Shown here piece by piece: positions 50,930 to 59,263 of a DNA stretch of 64,000 nucleotides. Each line of letters starts with the position of its first letter. Position 1 is the stretch's first letter. The position numbers and the translations under genes are program-made. The notes under the pieces were generated by a model. It saw only the letters and a list, made by a program, of their open reading frames with translations. It was not told where the DNA came from and searched no databases. The DNA lies in assembly GCF_032918005.1 (NCBI RefSeq), contig NZ_CP136628.1:1535501-1599500 (forward strand), read 5' to 3'. Source of the DNA: Bradyrhizobium sp. NDS-1. Lineage in GTDB: Bacteria > Pseudomonadota > Alphaproteobacteria > Rhizobiales > Xanthobacteraceae.

Positions 50930-51152
50930 AAATCGAGATTAAAGTGGAGGCTTCTGTTGCCAGGTGCCTCCGAACCCCGCCTAACGGAGCTTAACCCGTT
51001 AGGACTTTAAGTCGGTCTTTCAAACTGCGTTACGCAGCCTGAGCAACCGGAGCAAAGTTGTCGTTGGCAACTATTGCAGTAGCCCGATAACGGCGGAACA
51101 ATACCGGGAAAAAGTTCGCCCTTTACGCCCTCGTCGATCCTATTTCGCCCCC
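50930..51152 (-). ncRNA. ssrA: tmRNA, coding piece (two-piece, permuted gene)
   Basis: Read on the minus strand, GGGGGCGAAATAGGATCGACG (start at 51152, given here in halves GGGGGCGAAATAGG and ATCGACG) is the 5' end of an alphaproteobacterial tmRNA. The tag reading frame at 51068-51030 is GCC AAC GAC AAC TTT GCT CCG GTT GCT CAG GCT GCG TAA, coding ANDNFAPVAQAA, the alphaproteobacterial type. Pseudoknot-like repeats follow, including the GGAGGC/GCCTCC stem at 50946-50971. The 3' end is approximate. It rescues stalled ribosomes and tags the product for ClpXP. Confidence 0.92.
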
Positions 51153-51190
51153 GCCAAAACCCGCTTCTAGGGTATGCCCCGCGTGGGCTT

Positions 51191-51275
51191 TGGTGGAGGC
51201 GCCGGGTACCGCCCCCGGGTCCGAATGGTTTATTGCGACGACCGTTTATTTCCATAGCCGGCGAACCGGCACCCC
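51191..51275 (-). ncRNA. ssrA: tmRNA, acceptor piece (upstream part of permuted gene)
   Basis: On the minus strand this piece lies before the coding piece and ends in GGCGCCTCCACCA at 51191. Its CGCCTCC pairs with the GGGGGCG that opens the coding piece, giving a 7-bp acceptor stem with a G-U wobble at position 3, the mark read by alanyl-tRNA synthetase. The 38 bases between the pieces (51153-51190) are removed in the mature RNA. The T-arm stem CCGGG/CCCGG encloses GGCGGTA rather than a standard TTC loop. The 5' end is approximate. Confidence 0.85.
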
Positions 51276-51393
51276 CAATATAGGGGGCAAACGTTTCGAA
51301 AGACAGGGGTTTGGCGTGGATTGCGTCCGGTTCCCTTTGGATAGGTTCCGGATGCGCTTGGCCGTGGCGCGACCCCTGTTCTAAGCTCCTGAC

Positions 51394-52002
51394 ATGTCCC
51401 CGGATTCAGTACCGGCTGTCCAGGACTCGGACCAGGAGCCGGACCTCGCTGCCGCGCCGCCAGGTCTGGTCGCGCTTTTCCTGGCGTTCGCCCGGATGTC
51501 GCTGGCCGGTTTCGGCGGCGTGCTGGTGTTTGCCCGGCGGGCCATCGTCGAGCAGCATCGCTGGATGACCGCCGACGAGTTCAACGAGACCTTCGCGCTC
51601 TGCCATTTCCTGCCCGGGCCCAACATCGTCAATCTGTCGATGGTGTTCGGCGCCCGACTGCGGGGGGTCGCCGGGGGAGTGGCCGCCTTTGCCGGCCTGC
51701 TGCTGCCGCCGACATTCATCATGACCGGGCTCGCGATCATCTACGCTCAGTTCGGCGAATTGGAGCTGCTGCGCCGCAGCCTCGCCGGCATCTCCTGTGC
51801 GGCGGTGGGCCTGTTGATCGCGGTGGTCTTCCGCATGATGACCCCGCTGTTGAAGCGGATGGACGCCGTCGCGCTCACCCTGATGCTCGGTGTGTTCGCC
51901 GCCATCGGCCTGCTCCGCCTGCCGCTTCAGGCAGTGCTGCTGGTCGCAATCCCCGTGAGTATCGGCGCCACCTATTTCCTGCGGCGGAAAGTAGCAGCAT
52001 GA
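51394..52002 (+). CDS. chromate transporter, first half
   Basis: A 202-residue membrane protein of the CHR family (ChrA). FLAFARMSLAGFGGVLVFARRAIVEQHRWMTADEFNETFALCHFLPGPNIVNLSMVFGARLRG (in parts) is the family's signature half; five or six membrane segments are predicted. Short-chain ChrA proteins come as pairs of half-size genes with opposite membrane topology that work together. Its stop overlaps the second half's ATG (ATGA). Function: chromate efflux or a related anion; in this genome it may not be chromate. Confidence 0.85.
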   Translation: MSPDSVPAVQDSDQEPDLAAAPPGLVALFLAFARMSLAGFGGVLVFARRAIVEQHRWMTADEFNETFALCHFLPGPNIVNLSMVFGARLRGVAGGVAAFAGLLLPPTFIMTGLAIIYAQFGELELLRRSLAGISCAAVGLLIAVVFRMMTPLLKRMDAVALTLMLGVFAAIGLLRLPLQAVLLVAIPVSIGATYFLRRKVAA

Positions 52003-52529
52003 ACGCCGAGAACCCGATCTGGGTGCTGATCTCCACCTTCGGTCTGATGTCGCTGTTCGCGGTCGGCGGCGCCGCGGCGGCGGTGCCGGAGATGCACCGC
52101 ATTGCGGTCGAGGTGCATCACTGGATGACCGACAAGCAGTTCGCTGATGCCTATGCGATCGCGCAGCTCTCGCCAGGTCCGAACGTTCTTATCGTGACCT
52201 TAATCGGCTATGCCGTCGCCGGGATCCCCGGGGCGCTGGCGGCGACGCTGGCGATGTGCCTGCCGACGGCCCTGCTTGCCTATTATGTCAGCCGGCTTCT
52301 GAATCGGCCCAGCCAATCGCGCTGGCCCGGATTGATTCAGGCTGCGCTGGTTCCGCTCTCGATCGGATTGATGGCGGCGAGCGCTCTGATCCTGGCCCAG
52401 TCGACCGATCGCACAATTGTTGCGGTGCTTCTGACCGCAATGGTTGCGGTGATCGCATCCGTCTCGCGCATCAATCCTCTTTGGCTTTTGCTCGCCGGGG
52501 GCTTGTTGGGTTTTGCTGGCATTGTGTAA
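51999..52529 (+). CDS. chromate transporter, second half
   Basis: A 176-residue CHR-family half protein: ISTFGLMSLFAVGGAAAAVPEMHRIAVEVHHWMTDKQFADAYAIAQLSPGPNVLIVTLIGYAVAG (in parts). It repeats the fold of the upstream half, with the G-x-x-A/P and LSPGPN motifs. The four-base overlap with the upstream gene ensures equal amounts of the two halves. Confidence 0.85.
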   Translation: MNAENPIWVLISTFGLMSLFAVGGAAAAVPEMHRIAVEVHHWMTDKQFADAYAIAQLSPGPNVLIVTLIGYAVAGIPGALAATLAMCLPTALLAYYVSRLLNRPSQSRWPGLIQAALVPLSIGLMAASALILAQSTDRTIVAVLLTAMVAVIASVSRINPLWLLLAGGLLGFAGIV

Positions 52530-52624
52530 CGAAAATCGCTAGGCAATGGTCGGGGCGGGGGATCCAGTTCCAACTGATTTAGAACAACAGTGCTCGTGAC
52601 TTACGGGTCGCGGAGGAGACATGC

Positions 52625-53386
52625 ATGGCCGACACGATGGGCCACTCAGCGACGACCACCCGAAACACGCGGTTGGCGCTCGGCTTTTGTCTGCTGGCGA
52701 TTGCGCCGCAGATTTTCGAATTGATCTGGTCGATCGGGACGATCTTCGGCTGGGGGACCGGCCGCGGCCCCGCGACGGTCGTCACCAGCCACGCGGCGGC
52801 GCTGATCGCAGGCGCGCCCAGCGCGATGTTCGGATCGCTTGGCGGCGGCACCAAGAAGATGTCGTCAGAGGTCCTGCTGGCGCTGATCTATTCCTATCCG
52901 CTGTTCGTGGTCGCAATCCTCACGCTGTTCATGAGCATCAGGTCGGCCCAAGATTATGTCGGCGGCGTCGTCCTGATGGCGGTCGCCCTGTTCGCGCTGT
53001 GGGCAGGGAGCGACTTGCAGGGCATGCGGGGCTTCTCCTTCGGCGCGGGCACCGCGCCGCGAATGTTCGGCGGCCTGCTGGTCGCCTTGTCCGCCGGCAT
53101 CGCCTTGACCGGTCTTCTGACCGATGGGCCGGCAATGGCCCATTATTCATGGCGGGGGCCATTGTTCGTGGTGGCGGCGATTCTGTTTTTCGCGCTGGCG
53201 ATCCGGCCGCTCGGCCTCGTGGTCACGGCCTTCGCGAGCTTCATGATCGCCGCGACGGGATCGCAGGAGACGCGCTGGGTGGAGGCGGTGATCGTGGGCG
53301 CTTGCCTGACGATCGGTTGCGCAATCCTGTTTCCATACGTGCTCGGGCTGCCGATGCCGATGTATCCGCGTTTTATGATCCAGTGA
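52625..53386 (+). CDS. tctB: TctB family membrane protein
   Basis: A 253-residue small membrane subunit of a tripartite tricarboxylate transporter, with about four to five membrane segments (LALGFCLLAIAPQIFELIW, VLLALIYSYPLFVVAILTLF, GGVVLMAVALFALWAG, RPLGLVVTAFASFMIAATGS) and the TctB-type loop GTAPRMFG. The start at 52625 has GGAGGAGA seven bases upstream. It is longer than typical TctB (150) by an N-terminal extension. Followed by tctA after 7 bases; tctC lies downstream. Confidence 0.85.
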   Translation: MADTMGHSATTTRNTRLALGFCLLAIAPQIFELIWSIGTIFGWGTGRGPATVVTSHAAALIAGAPSAMFGSLGGGTKKMSSEVLLALIYSYPLFVVAILTLFMSIRSAQDYVGGVVLMAVALFALWAGSDLQGMRGFSFGAGTAPRMFGGLLVALSAGIALTGLLTDGPAMAHYSWRGPLFVVAAILFFALAIRPLGLVVTAFASFMIAATGSQETRWVEAVIVGACLTIGCAILFPYVLGLPMPMYPRFMIQ

Positions 53387-53393
53387 GGGTGTG

Positions 53394-54908
53394 ATGGATA
53401 TCTTTGCCAACCTCGCTCACGGCTTCGCCGTCGCGTTCTCTCCGATCAACCTCCTGATGTGTCTGATCGGCGCCCTGGTCGGGACGCTGGTCGGCGTGCT
53501 CCCGGGCATCGGCACCATCGCAACGGTGGCGATGCTGCTGCCGATCACCTTCGGACTGCCGCCGGTCGGCGCCCTGATCATGCTCGCCGGCATCTATTAC
53601 GGCGCGCAATATGGCGGCTCGACCACGTCGATCCTGGTCAACATACCAGGCGAGGCGACGTCGGTCGTCACTGCCATCGACGGCCACCAGATGGCGAGAC
53701 AAGGCCGCGCCGGCCCGGCGCTGGCGATCGCCGCGATCGGCTCGTTCTTCGCCGGCTGCGTCGCGACCGTCCTGATTGCCGTCCTCGGCGCGCCGCTCAC
53801 CAAACTCGCGCTGGCGTTCGGCCCGGCCGAATATTTCTCGCTCATGGTGCTCGGCCTGATCTTCGCGGTGGTGCTGGCCAAGGGCTCCGTGCTGAAGGCG
53901 ATCGCGATGATCGTGTTCGGCCTTTTGCTCTCCATGGTCGGCTCGGACATCGAGACCGGCGCCTCACGCATGGCCTTCAACATTCCGGAGCTCGCCGACG
54001 GCCTCGGCTTTGCGACGGTGGCGATGGGCGTTTTCGGCTTTGCCGAGATCATCCGCAATCTCGACGCCGGCGCCGAAATGAGCCGCGATCTCGTGCAGCA
54101 GAAGATCACCGGCCTGATGCCGACCAAGAAGGATCTGATCGACTCGACGCCCGCGATCCTGCGCGGCACCGTGCTCGGCTCGATCCTCGGCATCCTGCCC
54201 GGCGGCGGCGCGACCATCGCATCGTTCGGCGCCTATACGCTCGAAAAGAAACTCGCCAAGGACCCGTCGCGGTTCGGTCGCGGCGCGATCGAGGGCGTGG
54301 CGGGGCCGGAAAGCGCCAACAACGCTGCGGCGCAGACCTCGTTCATCCCGCTGCTGACGCTCGGCATCCCGCCGAACGCCGTGATGGCGCTGATGGTGGG
54401 CGCGATGACCATCCACGGCATCGTGCCGGGCCCGCAGGTGATGCAGAAGCAACCCGACCTCGTCTGGGGCATGATCGCCTCGATGTGGATCGGCAATCTG
54501 ATGCTGATCATCATCAACCTGCCGCTCGTCGGCATCTGGGTCCGTCTGCTCCGCGTCCCCTACCGGCTGATGTTCCCCTCGATCGTGATTTTCTGCGCGA
54601 TCGGCATCTACTCGGTGAACAACGCACCGGTCGATGTGATCCTCGCCGGCGTGTTCGGTCTCGTCGGCTACTGGCTGATCAAGCACGATTTCGAACCGGC
54701 GCCGCTGCTGCTCGGCATGGTGCTCGGACCGTTGATGGAAGAGAACCTGCGCCGTGCGCTGCTGATCTCGCGCGGCGACTGGAGCGTCTTCCTGACGCGT
54801 CCGTTGTCGGCGGTGCTGCTGGCGGTCGCGGCGGGTCTGCTTATCCTTACGGTGTTACCGGCGTTGCGCGCCAAGCGCGACGAGGTGTTCACCGAGTCCG
54901 AGAACTGA
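53394..54908 (+). CDS. tctA: TctA family permease
   Basis: A 504-residue large membrane subunit of the same transporter, with 10-12 membrane segments. PGIGTIATVAMLLPITFGLPP and the GGSTTSILVNIPGEATSVVTAIDGHQMARQGRAGPAL segment (in parts) are the TctA signature. It moves citrate, tricarballylate or other carboxylates with the binding protein TctC. The start at 53394 (ATG) is preceded by TGAGGG; a GTG at 53391 adds one residue. A terminator-like hairpin lies between it and tctC. Confidence 0.9.
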   Translation: MDIFANLAHGFAVAFSPINLLMCLIGALVGTLVGVLPGIGTIATVAMLLPITFGLPPVGALIMLAGIYYGAQYGGSTTSILVNIPGEATSVVTAIDGHQMARQGRAGPALAIAAIGSFFAGCVATVLIAVLGAPLTKLALAFGPAEYFSLMVLGLIFAVVLAKGSVLKAIAMIVFGLLLSMVGSDIETGASRMAFNIPELADGLGFATVAMGVFGFAEIIRNLDAGAEMSRDLVQQKITGLMPTKKDLIDSTPAILRGTVLGSILGILPGGGATIASFGAYTLEKKLAKDPSRFGRGAIEGVAGPESANNAAAQTSFIPLLTLGIPPNAVMALMVGAMTIHGIVPGPQVMQKQPDLVWGMIASMWIGNLMLIIINLPLVGIWVRLLRVPYRLMFPSIVIFCAIGIYSVNNAPVDVILAGVFGLVGYWLIKHDFEPAPLLLGMVLGPLMEENLRRALLISRGDWSVFLTRPLSAVLLAVAAGLLILTVLPALRAKRDEVFTESEN

Positions 54909-54972
54909 GGTCCTGCGTCGGCGCGCCGCATTCGGAAGTCGAATCGACTTGTGTTACGGCTTCGTGAAATGG

Positions 54973-55003
54973 AAATGCCGGCCTTTGGGCCGGCATTTTA
55001 ATT
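54973..55003 (+). terminator. hairpin terminator between tctA and tctC
   Basis: AAATGCCGGCC and GGCCGGCATTT form a perfect stem with a four-base loop, followed by TTAATTA. It sits 65 bases after tctA and 20 bases before the tctC start, and may make tctC expression differ from that of tctBA. Confidence 0.7.
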
Positions 55004-55023
55004 ATGTCCAAAGGGGAAACGTC

Positions 55024-56004
55024 ATGACGTTCATTCGCGCGCTTACGGGCGCATGTGCCGCAGCGCTCACAGCGCTCGGCAGCTTCATCGCAACGGCTGA
55101 GGCGCAGACCTATCCGACGCGCAGCATTACCATGATCGTGCCGTTCGCGGCCGGCGGCCCGACGGACGTGATCTCGCGCATTGTCACCGGGCACATGGCG
55201 CAGACTCTCGGACAGAGCATCATCATCGAGAACGTGGTTGGCGCCGGCGGCACCACCGCCACCACGCGCGCCGCGCGTGCGGCCAATGACGGCTATACGC
55301 TCATCACCGGGCATATGGGAACGCATGCCGCCTCGGTGCCGCTCTATCCGAAGCTTGCCTATCATCCCGAGAAGGACTTCGAGCCGATCGCGCTGCTCGC
55401 GGGCACGCCGATCCTGATCCTCGCGCGGAAGGACTTTCCGCCGAAGGATCTCAACGAATTCGTCACCTATGTGAAGGCGAACGTCGAGAAGGTGAACGCC
55501 GCGCATGCCGGCGTCGGTTCGGTTTCGCACGTTTCGTGCGAGCTCCTCCATTCCATCCTCGACATCAAGCCGGTCGGCGTGCCTTTCAACGGCACCGGCC
55601 CCGCGATGAACGCATTGGTGGCTGGACAGGTCGACTACATGTGCGACCAGATCGTCAACGCCGTTCCGCAGATCAATGCCGGCACCATCAAGGCCTATGC
55701 GATCGCCACGGCCGAGCGTAACCCGTCCCTGCCGAACGTCCCGACGACGGCGGAAGCCGGCCTGCCAAAATTCCAGGCCCAGGCCTGGAACGCGATATTC
55801 GCCCCGAAGGGAACCTCGCCCGCGATCATCGCAAGCCTGAACGCCGCTGCCATCAAGGCGCTCGACGACGAGACCGTGAAGAAGCGTCTGCTCGACCTCG
55901 GCAGCGTCATTCCGGCCGCCAAGGATCGCACGCCGGAAGCGCTGGCGGCGCTCGTCAAGAGCGAGATCGCAAAGTGGAGCCCGGTGCTCAAGCCGGCGAC
56001 TTAG
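55024..56004 (+). CDS. tctC: TctC/Bug-family substrate-binding protein
   Basis: A 326-residue periplasmic binding protein. The signal peptide is RALTGACAAALTALGSFIATAEAQ and the mature protein starts TYPTRSITMIVPFAAGGPTDVISR, the Bug fold opening. PIALLAGTPILILARKDFPPKDLNEFVTYVKANVEKVN (in parts) and TAEAGLPKFQAQAWNAIFAPKGTSPAI are typical. Bradyrhizobium genomes carry many; here the gene sits with its own tctBA, so this is a complete TTT system. The start at 55024 opens the signal peptide. Confidence 0.9.
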   Translation: MTFIRALTGACAAALTALGSFIATAEAQTYPTRSITMIVPFAAGGPTDVISRIVTGHMAQTLGQSIIIENVVGAGGTTATTRAARAANDGYTLITGHMGTHAASVPLYPKLAYHPEKDFEPIALLAGTPILILARKDFPPKDLNEFVTYVKANVEKVNAAHAGVGSVSHVSCELLHSILDIKPVGVPFNGTGPAMNALVAGQVDYMCDQIVNAVPQINAGTIKAYAIATAERNPSLPNVPTTAEAGLPKFQAQAWNAIFAPKGTSPAIIASLNAAAIKALDDETVKKRLLDLGSVIPAAKDRTPEALAALVKSEIAKWSPVLKPAT

Positions 56005-56029
56005 CCCAGCGAGATCAAGCTGATAGGCG

Positions 56030-56060
56030 AGGGGCGGAACGTCGAGTTCCGCCCCTTGTC
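56030..56060 (+). terminator. terminator after tctC
   Basis: AGGGGCGGAAC and GTTCCGCCCCT form a perfect 11-bp stem with a five-base loop, followed by TGTCGTTTGC. It lies 26 bases after the tctC stop codon. Confidence 0.75.
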
Positions 56061-56176
56061 GTTTGCTCCAGAAACACTCAATTTTCCGGGTATAATCGGT
56101 GCGAACAGCGAATCGCCGCTGTTGCAGCGCGGGGGCGGCCGTTAAGTTCGCCGCCTTCCCAAAGGCTCAGTCGCAC

Positions 56177-56971
56177 ATGCACCAGTATCAGGACCTGCTC
56201 GAGCGGATTCTTTCAGACGGCGCCGAGAAGACCGACCGGACCGGCACCGGAACGCTGTCGGTGTTCGGCCATCAGATGCGCTTCAATCTGTCCGCCGGCT
56301 TCCCGATGCTGACCACCAAGCGGCTGCCGCTGAAGGCGATCGTGCACGAGCTGTTGTGGTTCCTGAAGGGCGACACCAACATCAAATATTTGCGGGACAA
56401 CGGCGTCACCATCTGGGACGAATGGGCGGACGCCAATGGCGATCTCGGCCCGGTCTACGGTCATCAGTGGCGCTCCTGGCCGGCGCCTGACGGCCGCAGC
56501 ATCGACCAGATCGCGAACGTGGTCGACATGATCAAGCGCAACCCGGACTCGCGCCGCCTGATCGTCTCGGCGTGGAATCCCGCCGAGGTGGACAAGATGG
56601 CGCTGCCGCCGTGCCATTGCCTGTTCCAGTTCTACGTCGCAGGCGGCAAGCTGTCCTGCCAGCTCTATCAGCGCTCGGCCGACGTCTTCCTCGGCGTGCC
56701 CTTCAACATCGCCTCCTACGCATTGCTGACGATGATGGTTGCGCAGGTCACCGGCCTGAAGCCCGGCGACTTCGTGCATTCGTTCGGCGACACCCATCTC
56801 TATTCCAACCATCTGGAGCAGGCAAAGCTCCAGCTCACCCGCGCGCCGCGTCCGCTGCCGGTGATGCGGATCAATCCTGACGTGAAGGACATCTTCTCCT
56901 TCCGCTTCGAGGATTTCGAGCTCGTCGGCTACGACCCGCATCCGCACATCAAGGCGGAAGTTGCGGTCTAG
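56177..56971 (+). CDS. thyA: thymidylate synthase
   Basis: A 264-residue thymidylate synthase, which methylates dUMP to dTMP using methylene-tetrahydrofolate. The catalytic Cys146 is in [22 protein letters not shown], the Arg pair in [34 protein letters not shown] (in parts) and [12 protein letters not shown] are all present. Length equals that of E. coli ThyA. The start at 56177 fits the family start. Folate is recycled by the folA product two genes downstream. Confidence 0.97.
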   Translation: MHQYQDLLERILSDGAEKTDRTGTGTLSVFGHQMRFNLSAGFPMLTTKRLPLKAIVHELLWFLKGDTNIKYLRDNGVTIWDEWADANGDLGPVYGHQWRSWPAPDGRSIDQIANVVDMIKRNPDSRRLIVSAWNPAEVDKMALPPCHCLFQFYVAGGKLSCQLYQRSADVFLGVPFNIASYALLTMMVAQVTGLKPGDFVHSFGDTHLYSNHLEQAKLQLTRAPRPLPVMRINPDVKDIFSFRFEDFELVGYDPHPHIKAEVAV

Positions 56972-56976
56972 CACCC

Positions 56977-57462
56977 ATGTCGCTCAATATCCGCCGCGCG
57001 CGCCCGGGCGAAGCCGGGCTCGTTCTCTCCTTCATCCGCGAGCTTGCCGAATACGAAAAACTCTCACACGAGGTCGAGGCGACCGAGGCCGACATCGCCG
57101 ACGCGCTGTTCGGCGACAGGCCGCAACTCCATTGCGCAATCGCCGAGTGGAACGGTGACGCCGTCGGCTTCGCGGTGTGGTTCACGAATTTCTCCACCTT
57201 CAGCGGCCGCCGCGGCATCTATCTCGAGGATCTCTACGTGCGGCCGTCGCATCGGGGCAGTGGTCTCGGCAAGGCGTTGCTTGTCCATCTCGCGAGGGAG
57301 TGCGTCGACAACGGCTGGGCGCGCCTGCAATGGGCGGTGCTCGACTGGAACGCGCCGTCGATCGCGTTCTACAAATCGCTCGGCGCCGTCATGATGGACG
57401 ATTGGACGCTGTGCCGCCTGTCCGGGCCGGCGCTGACGCAGCTTGCCGGGAGCACATCCTGA
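56977..57462 (+). CDS. GNAT acetyltransferase
   Basis: A 161-residue N-acetyltransferase (IRRARPGEAGLVLSFIRELAEYEKL, LEDLYVRPSHRGSGLGKALLVHLAREC in parts, LQWAVLDWNAPSIAFYKSLGA). The pattern LYVRPSHRGSGLGKALL is the acetyl-CoA site, and the whole resembles diamine/thialysine-type acetyltransferases. It lies between thyA (5 bases) and folA (overlapping start), so the three form one transcript. Its substrate is unknown. Confidence 0.88.
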   Translation: MSLNIRRARPGEAGLVLSFIRELAEYEKLSHEVEATEADIADALFGDRPQLHCAIAEWNGDAVGFAVWFTNFSTFSGRRGIYLEDLYVRPSHRGSGLGKALLVHLARECVDNGWARLQWAVLDWNAPSIAFYKSLGAVMMDDWTLCRLSGPALTQLAGSTS

Positions 57463-57974
57463 TGGAAATCGTCTTCGTCGTCGCGATCGCGGAGAACGGC
57501 GTGATCGGCGCGGGCAACGCGATGCCGTGGCGATTGAAATCCGACATGGCGCGCTTCAAGGCCCTCACGATCGGCAAGCCCGTGATCATGGGCCGCAAGA
57601 CCTTCGAATCGCTGCCCCGCCGTCCCCTGCCGGGCCGCACCAATATCGTGATCACGCGCGACGTGGACTATCGCGCCGCAGGCGCCATCGTCACGACATC
57701 GGCGGCGGATGCGGACGCGGTTGCGCGCGGCGATGCCCTGCGGCGTTCGGTCACTGAAATCGCGGTGATCGGCGGTGCCGAAATCTTTCGGCAATGGCTC
57801 GATCGCGCCGATCGCCTCGAAATCACCGAAGTCCACGCGCGCCCCGAAGGCGATACGCATTTCGACATCGACAGGGCGAAGTGGGACGAGGTCGCGCGTG
57901 TCCGCCATCCTGGCGGAGGCGACGACAGCGCCGATTTCTCCTATGTGACATATCGTCGGCGGCCCCGCCATTAA
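57462..57974 (+). CDS. folA: dihydrofolate reductase
   Basis: A 170-residue type I dihydrofolate reductase. IAENGVIGAGNAMPWRLKSDMARFK has the catalytic Asp28, GKPVIMGRKTFESLPRRPLPGRTNIVITRD (in parts) the NADPH site, and IGGAEIFRQWLDRADRLEITEV the C-terminal signature. It regenerates tetrahydrofolate after the ThyA reaction. Its ATG shares its first base with the stop of the GNAT gene (TGATG), so the genes are translationally coupled. Confidence 0.95.
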   Translation: MEIVFVVAIAENGVIGAGNAMPWRLKSDMARFKALTIGKPVIMGRKTFESLPRRPLPGRTNIVITRDVDYRAAGAIVTTSAADADAVARGDALRRSVTEIAVIGGAEIFRQWLDRADRLEITEVHARPEGDTHFDIDRAKWDEVARVRHPGGGDDSADFSYVTYRRRPRH

Positions 57975-58126
57975 CCGCATTTGCCAATGTTAACATTGAC
58001 TTTTCTGCCCCCGAGCTTAGCTCGAAAGGCGGCGGGGGTTACGTTGTAAGGGACTTGCCTGTCCCCTATAAAGCCGGACCGGACAAAGCGGGCGGGGACA
58101 ATCCACCCTGCCGAGGAGAGCGTCGA

Positions 58127-59263
58127 ATGCCGTGGAAGAATCAGGGCGGTGGCCCATGGGGCTCGGGTCCAAAGGGACCATGGGGCTCAGGCCCGCAACC
58201 GGTCGGGCCGAGGCCGCCGGATCTGGAAGACCTTCTGCGGCGCGGCCAGGACCGCCTGCAGCAGATCATGCCGGGCGGCTATTTCTCCGGCATCGGCATC
58301 ACGCTGATCGTGCTGCTGATCGTCGCGTTCTGGCTGCTGTCGGGCTTCTTCCGCGTGCAGTCCGAAGAGCTCGGTGTCGTGCTGCGCTTCGGCAAGCATG
58401 TTCGCACCGTGCAGCCCGGCCTGAACTATCATCTGCCCTATCCGATCGAGACGGTGCTGCTGCCCAAGGCGCTGCGCGTCTCCACCATCTCCATCGGCAT
58501 GACGGTGATCGACGATCCGGCGCGACGCGGCCGCTCCATTCGTGACGTGCCGGAAGAGAGCCTGATGCTGACCGGCGACGAGAACATCGTCGACGTCGAT
58601 TTCACCGTGCTCTGGCGCATCAAGCCGGACGGCGTCGGCAATTTCCTCTTCAACATCCAGAACCCTGAAGGCACCGTGAAGGCGGTCGCAGAGAGCGCGA
58701 TGCGCGAGGTGATCGGCCGGTCGCAGATCCAGCCGATCCTGACCGGCGCGCGCAACGTGACCGAGCAGGGCGTGCAGGAACTGATCCAGCGGACCCTGGA
58801 CAGCTACGGCGCCGGCATTCAGATCAGTCAGGTACAGATGCAGAAGGTCGACCCGCCGGCCCAGGTGATCGACGCCTTCCGCGACGTCCAGGCGGCGCGC
58901 GCCAATCTCGAGCAGCTGCAAAACGAGGCGCAGACCTACGCCAACCAGGTCGTGCCGCAGGCCCGCGGACGTGCGGCGCAGATTCTGCAGGCCGCCGAAG
59001 GCTACAAGGAACAGACGGTCGCCGAGGCCAAGGGCCAGAGCTCGCGCTTCCTGAAGGTGTACGAGGAATACAAGAAGGCGCCCGACGTGACTCGTGAACG
59101 GATCTATCTGGAGACGATGGAGCGCGTGCTCGGCGGCGCGGAAAAGCTCGTCTATGACGCCGGCCGCTCCGGCCAGGGTGTCGTGCCCTATCTGCCGCTT
59201 CCGGAATTGACGACCAAGCGCCCGGCCGCCGCCGGTCAGCAGTCGAGCGGAGGCAACCGATGA
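58127..59263 (+). CDS. hflK: HflK, SPFH membrane protein
   Basis: A 378-residue inner-membrane protein of the SPFH family. A Gly/Pro-rich N-terminal tail (residues 1-30), one membrane segment (GIGITLIVLLIVAFWLLSG, about 55-73), then the band-7 domain (SEELGVVLRFGKHVRTVQPGLNYHLPYPIETV in parts) and a long coiled coil. With HflC it surrounds and regulates the FtsH protease. The start at 58127 has GAGGAGAG. The gene overlaps hflC by four bases (ATGA), so the two are made in step. Confidence 0.95.
   Translation: MPWKNQGGGPWGSGPKGPWGSGPQPVGPRPPDLEDLLRRGQDRLQQIMPGGYFSGIGITLIVLLIVAFWLLSGFFRVQSEELGVVLRFGKHVRTVQPGLNYHLPYPIETVLLPKALRVSTISIGMTVIDDPARRGRSIRDVPEESLMLTGDENIVDVDFTVLWRIKPDGVGNFLFNIQNPEGTVKAVAESAMREVIGRSQIQPILTGARNVTEQGVQELIQRTLDSYGAGIQISQVQMQKVDPPAQVIDAFRDVQAARANLEQLQNEAQTYANQVVPQARGRAAQILQAAEGYKEQTVAEAKGQSSRFLKVYEEYKKAPDVTRERIYLETMERVLGGAEKLVYDAGRSGQGVVPYLPLPELTTKRPAAAGQQSSGGNR

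Noticed and set aside
58021..58080. Possible heat-shock promoter before hflK
   Set aside because: CTTG and CCTATA elements are present but spacing does not match the alphaproteobacterial RpoH pattern.
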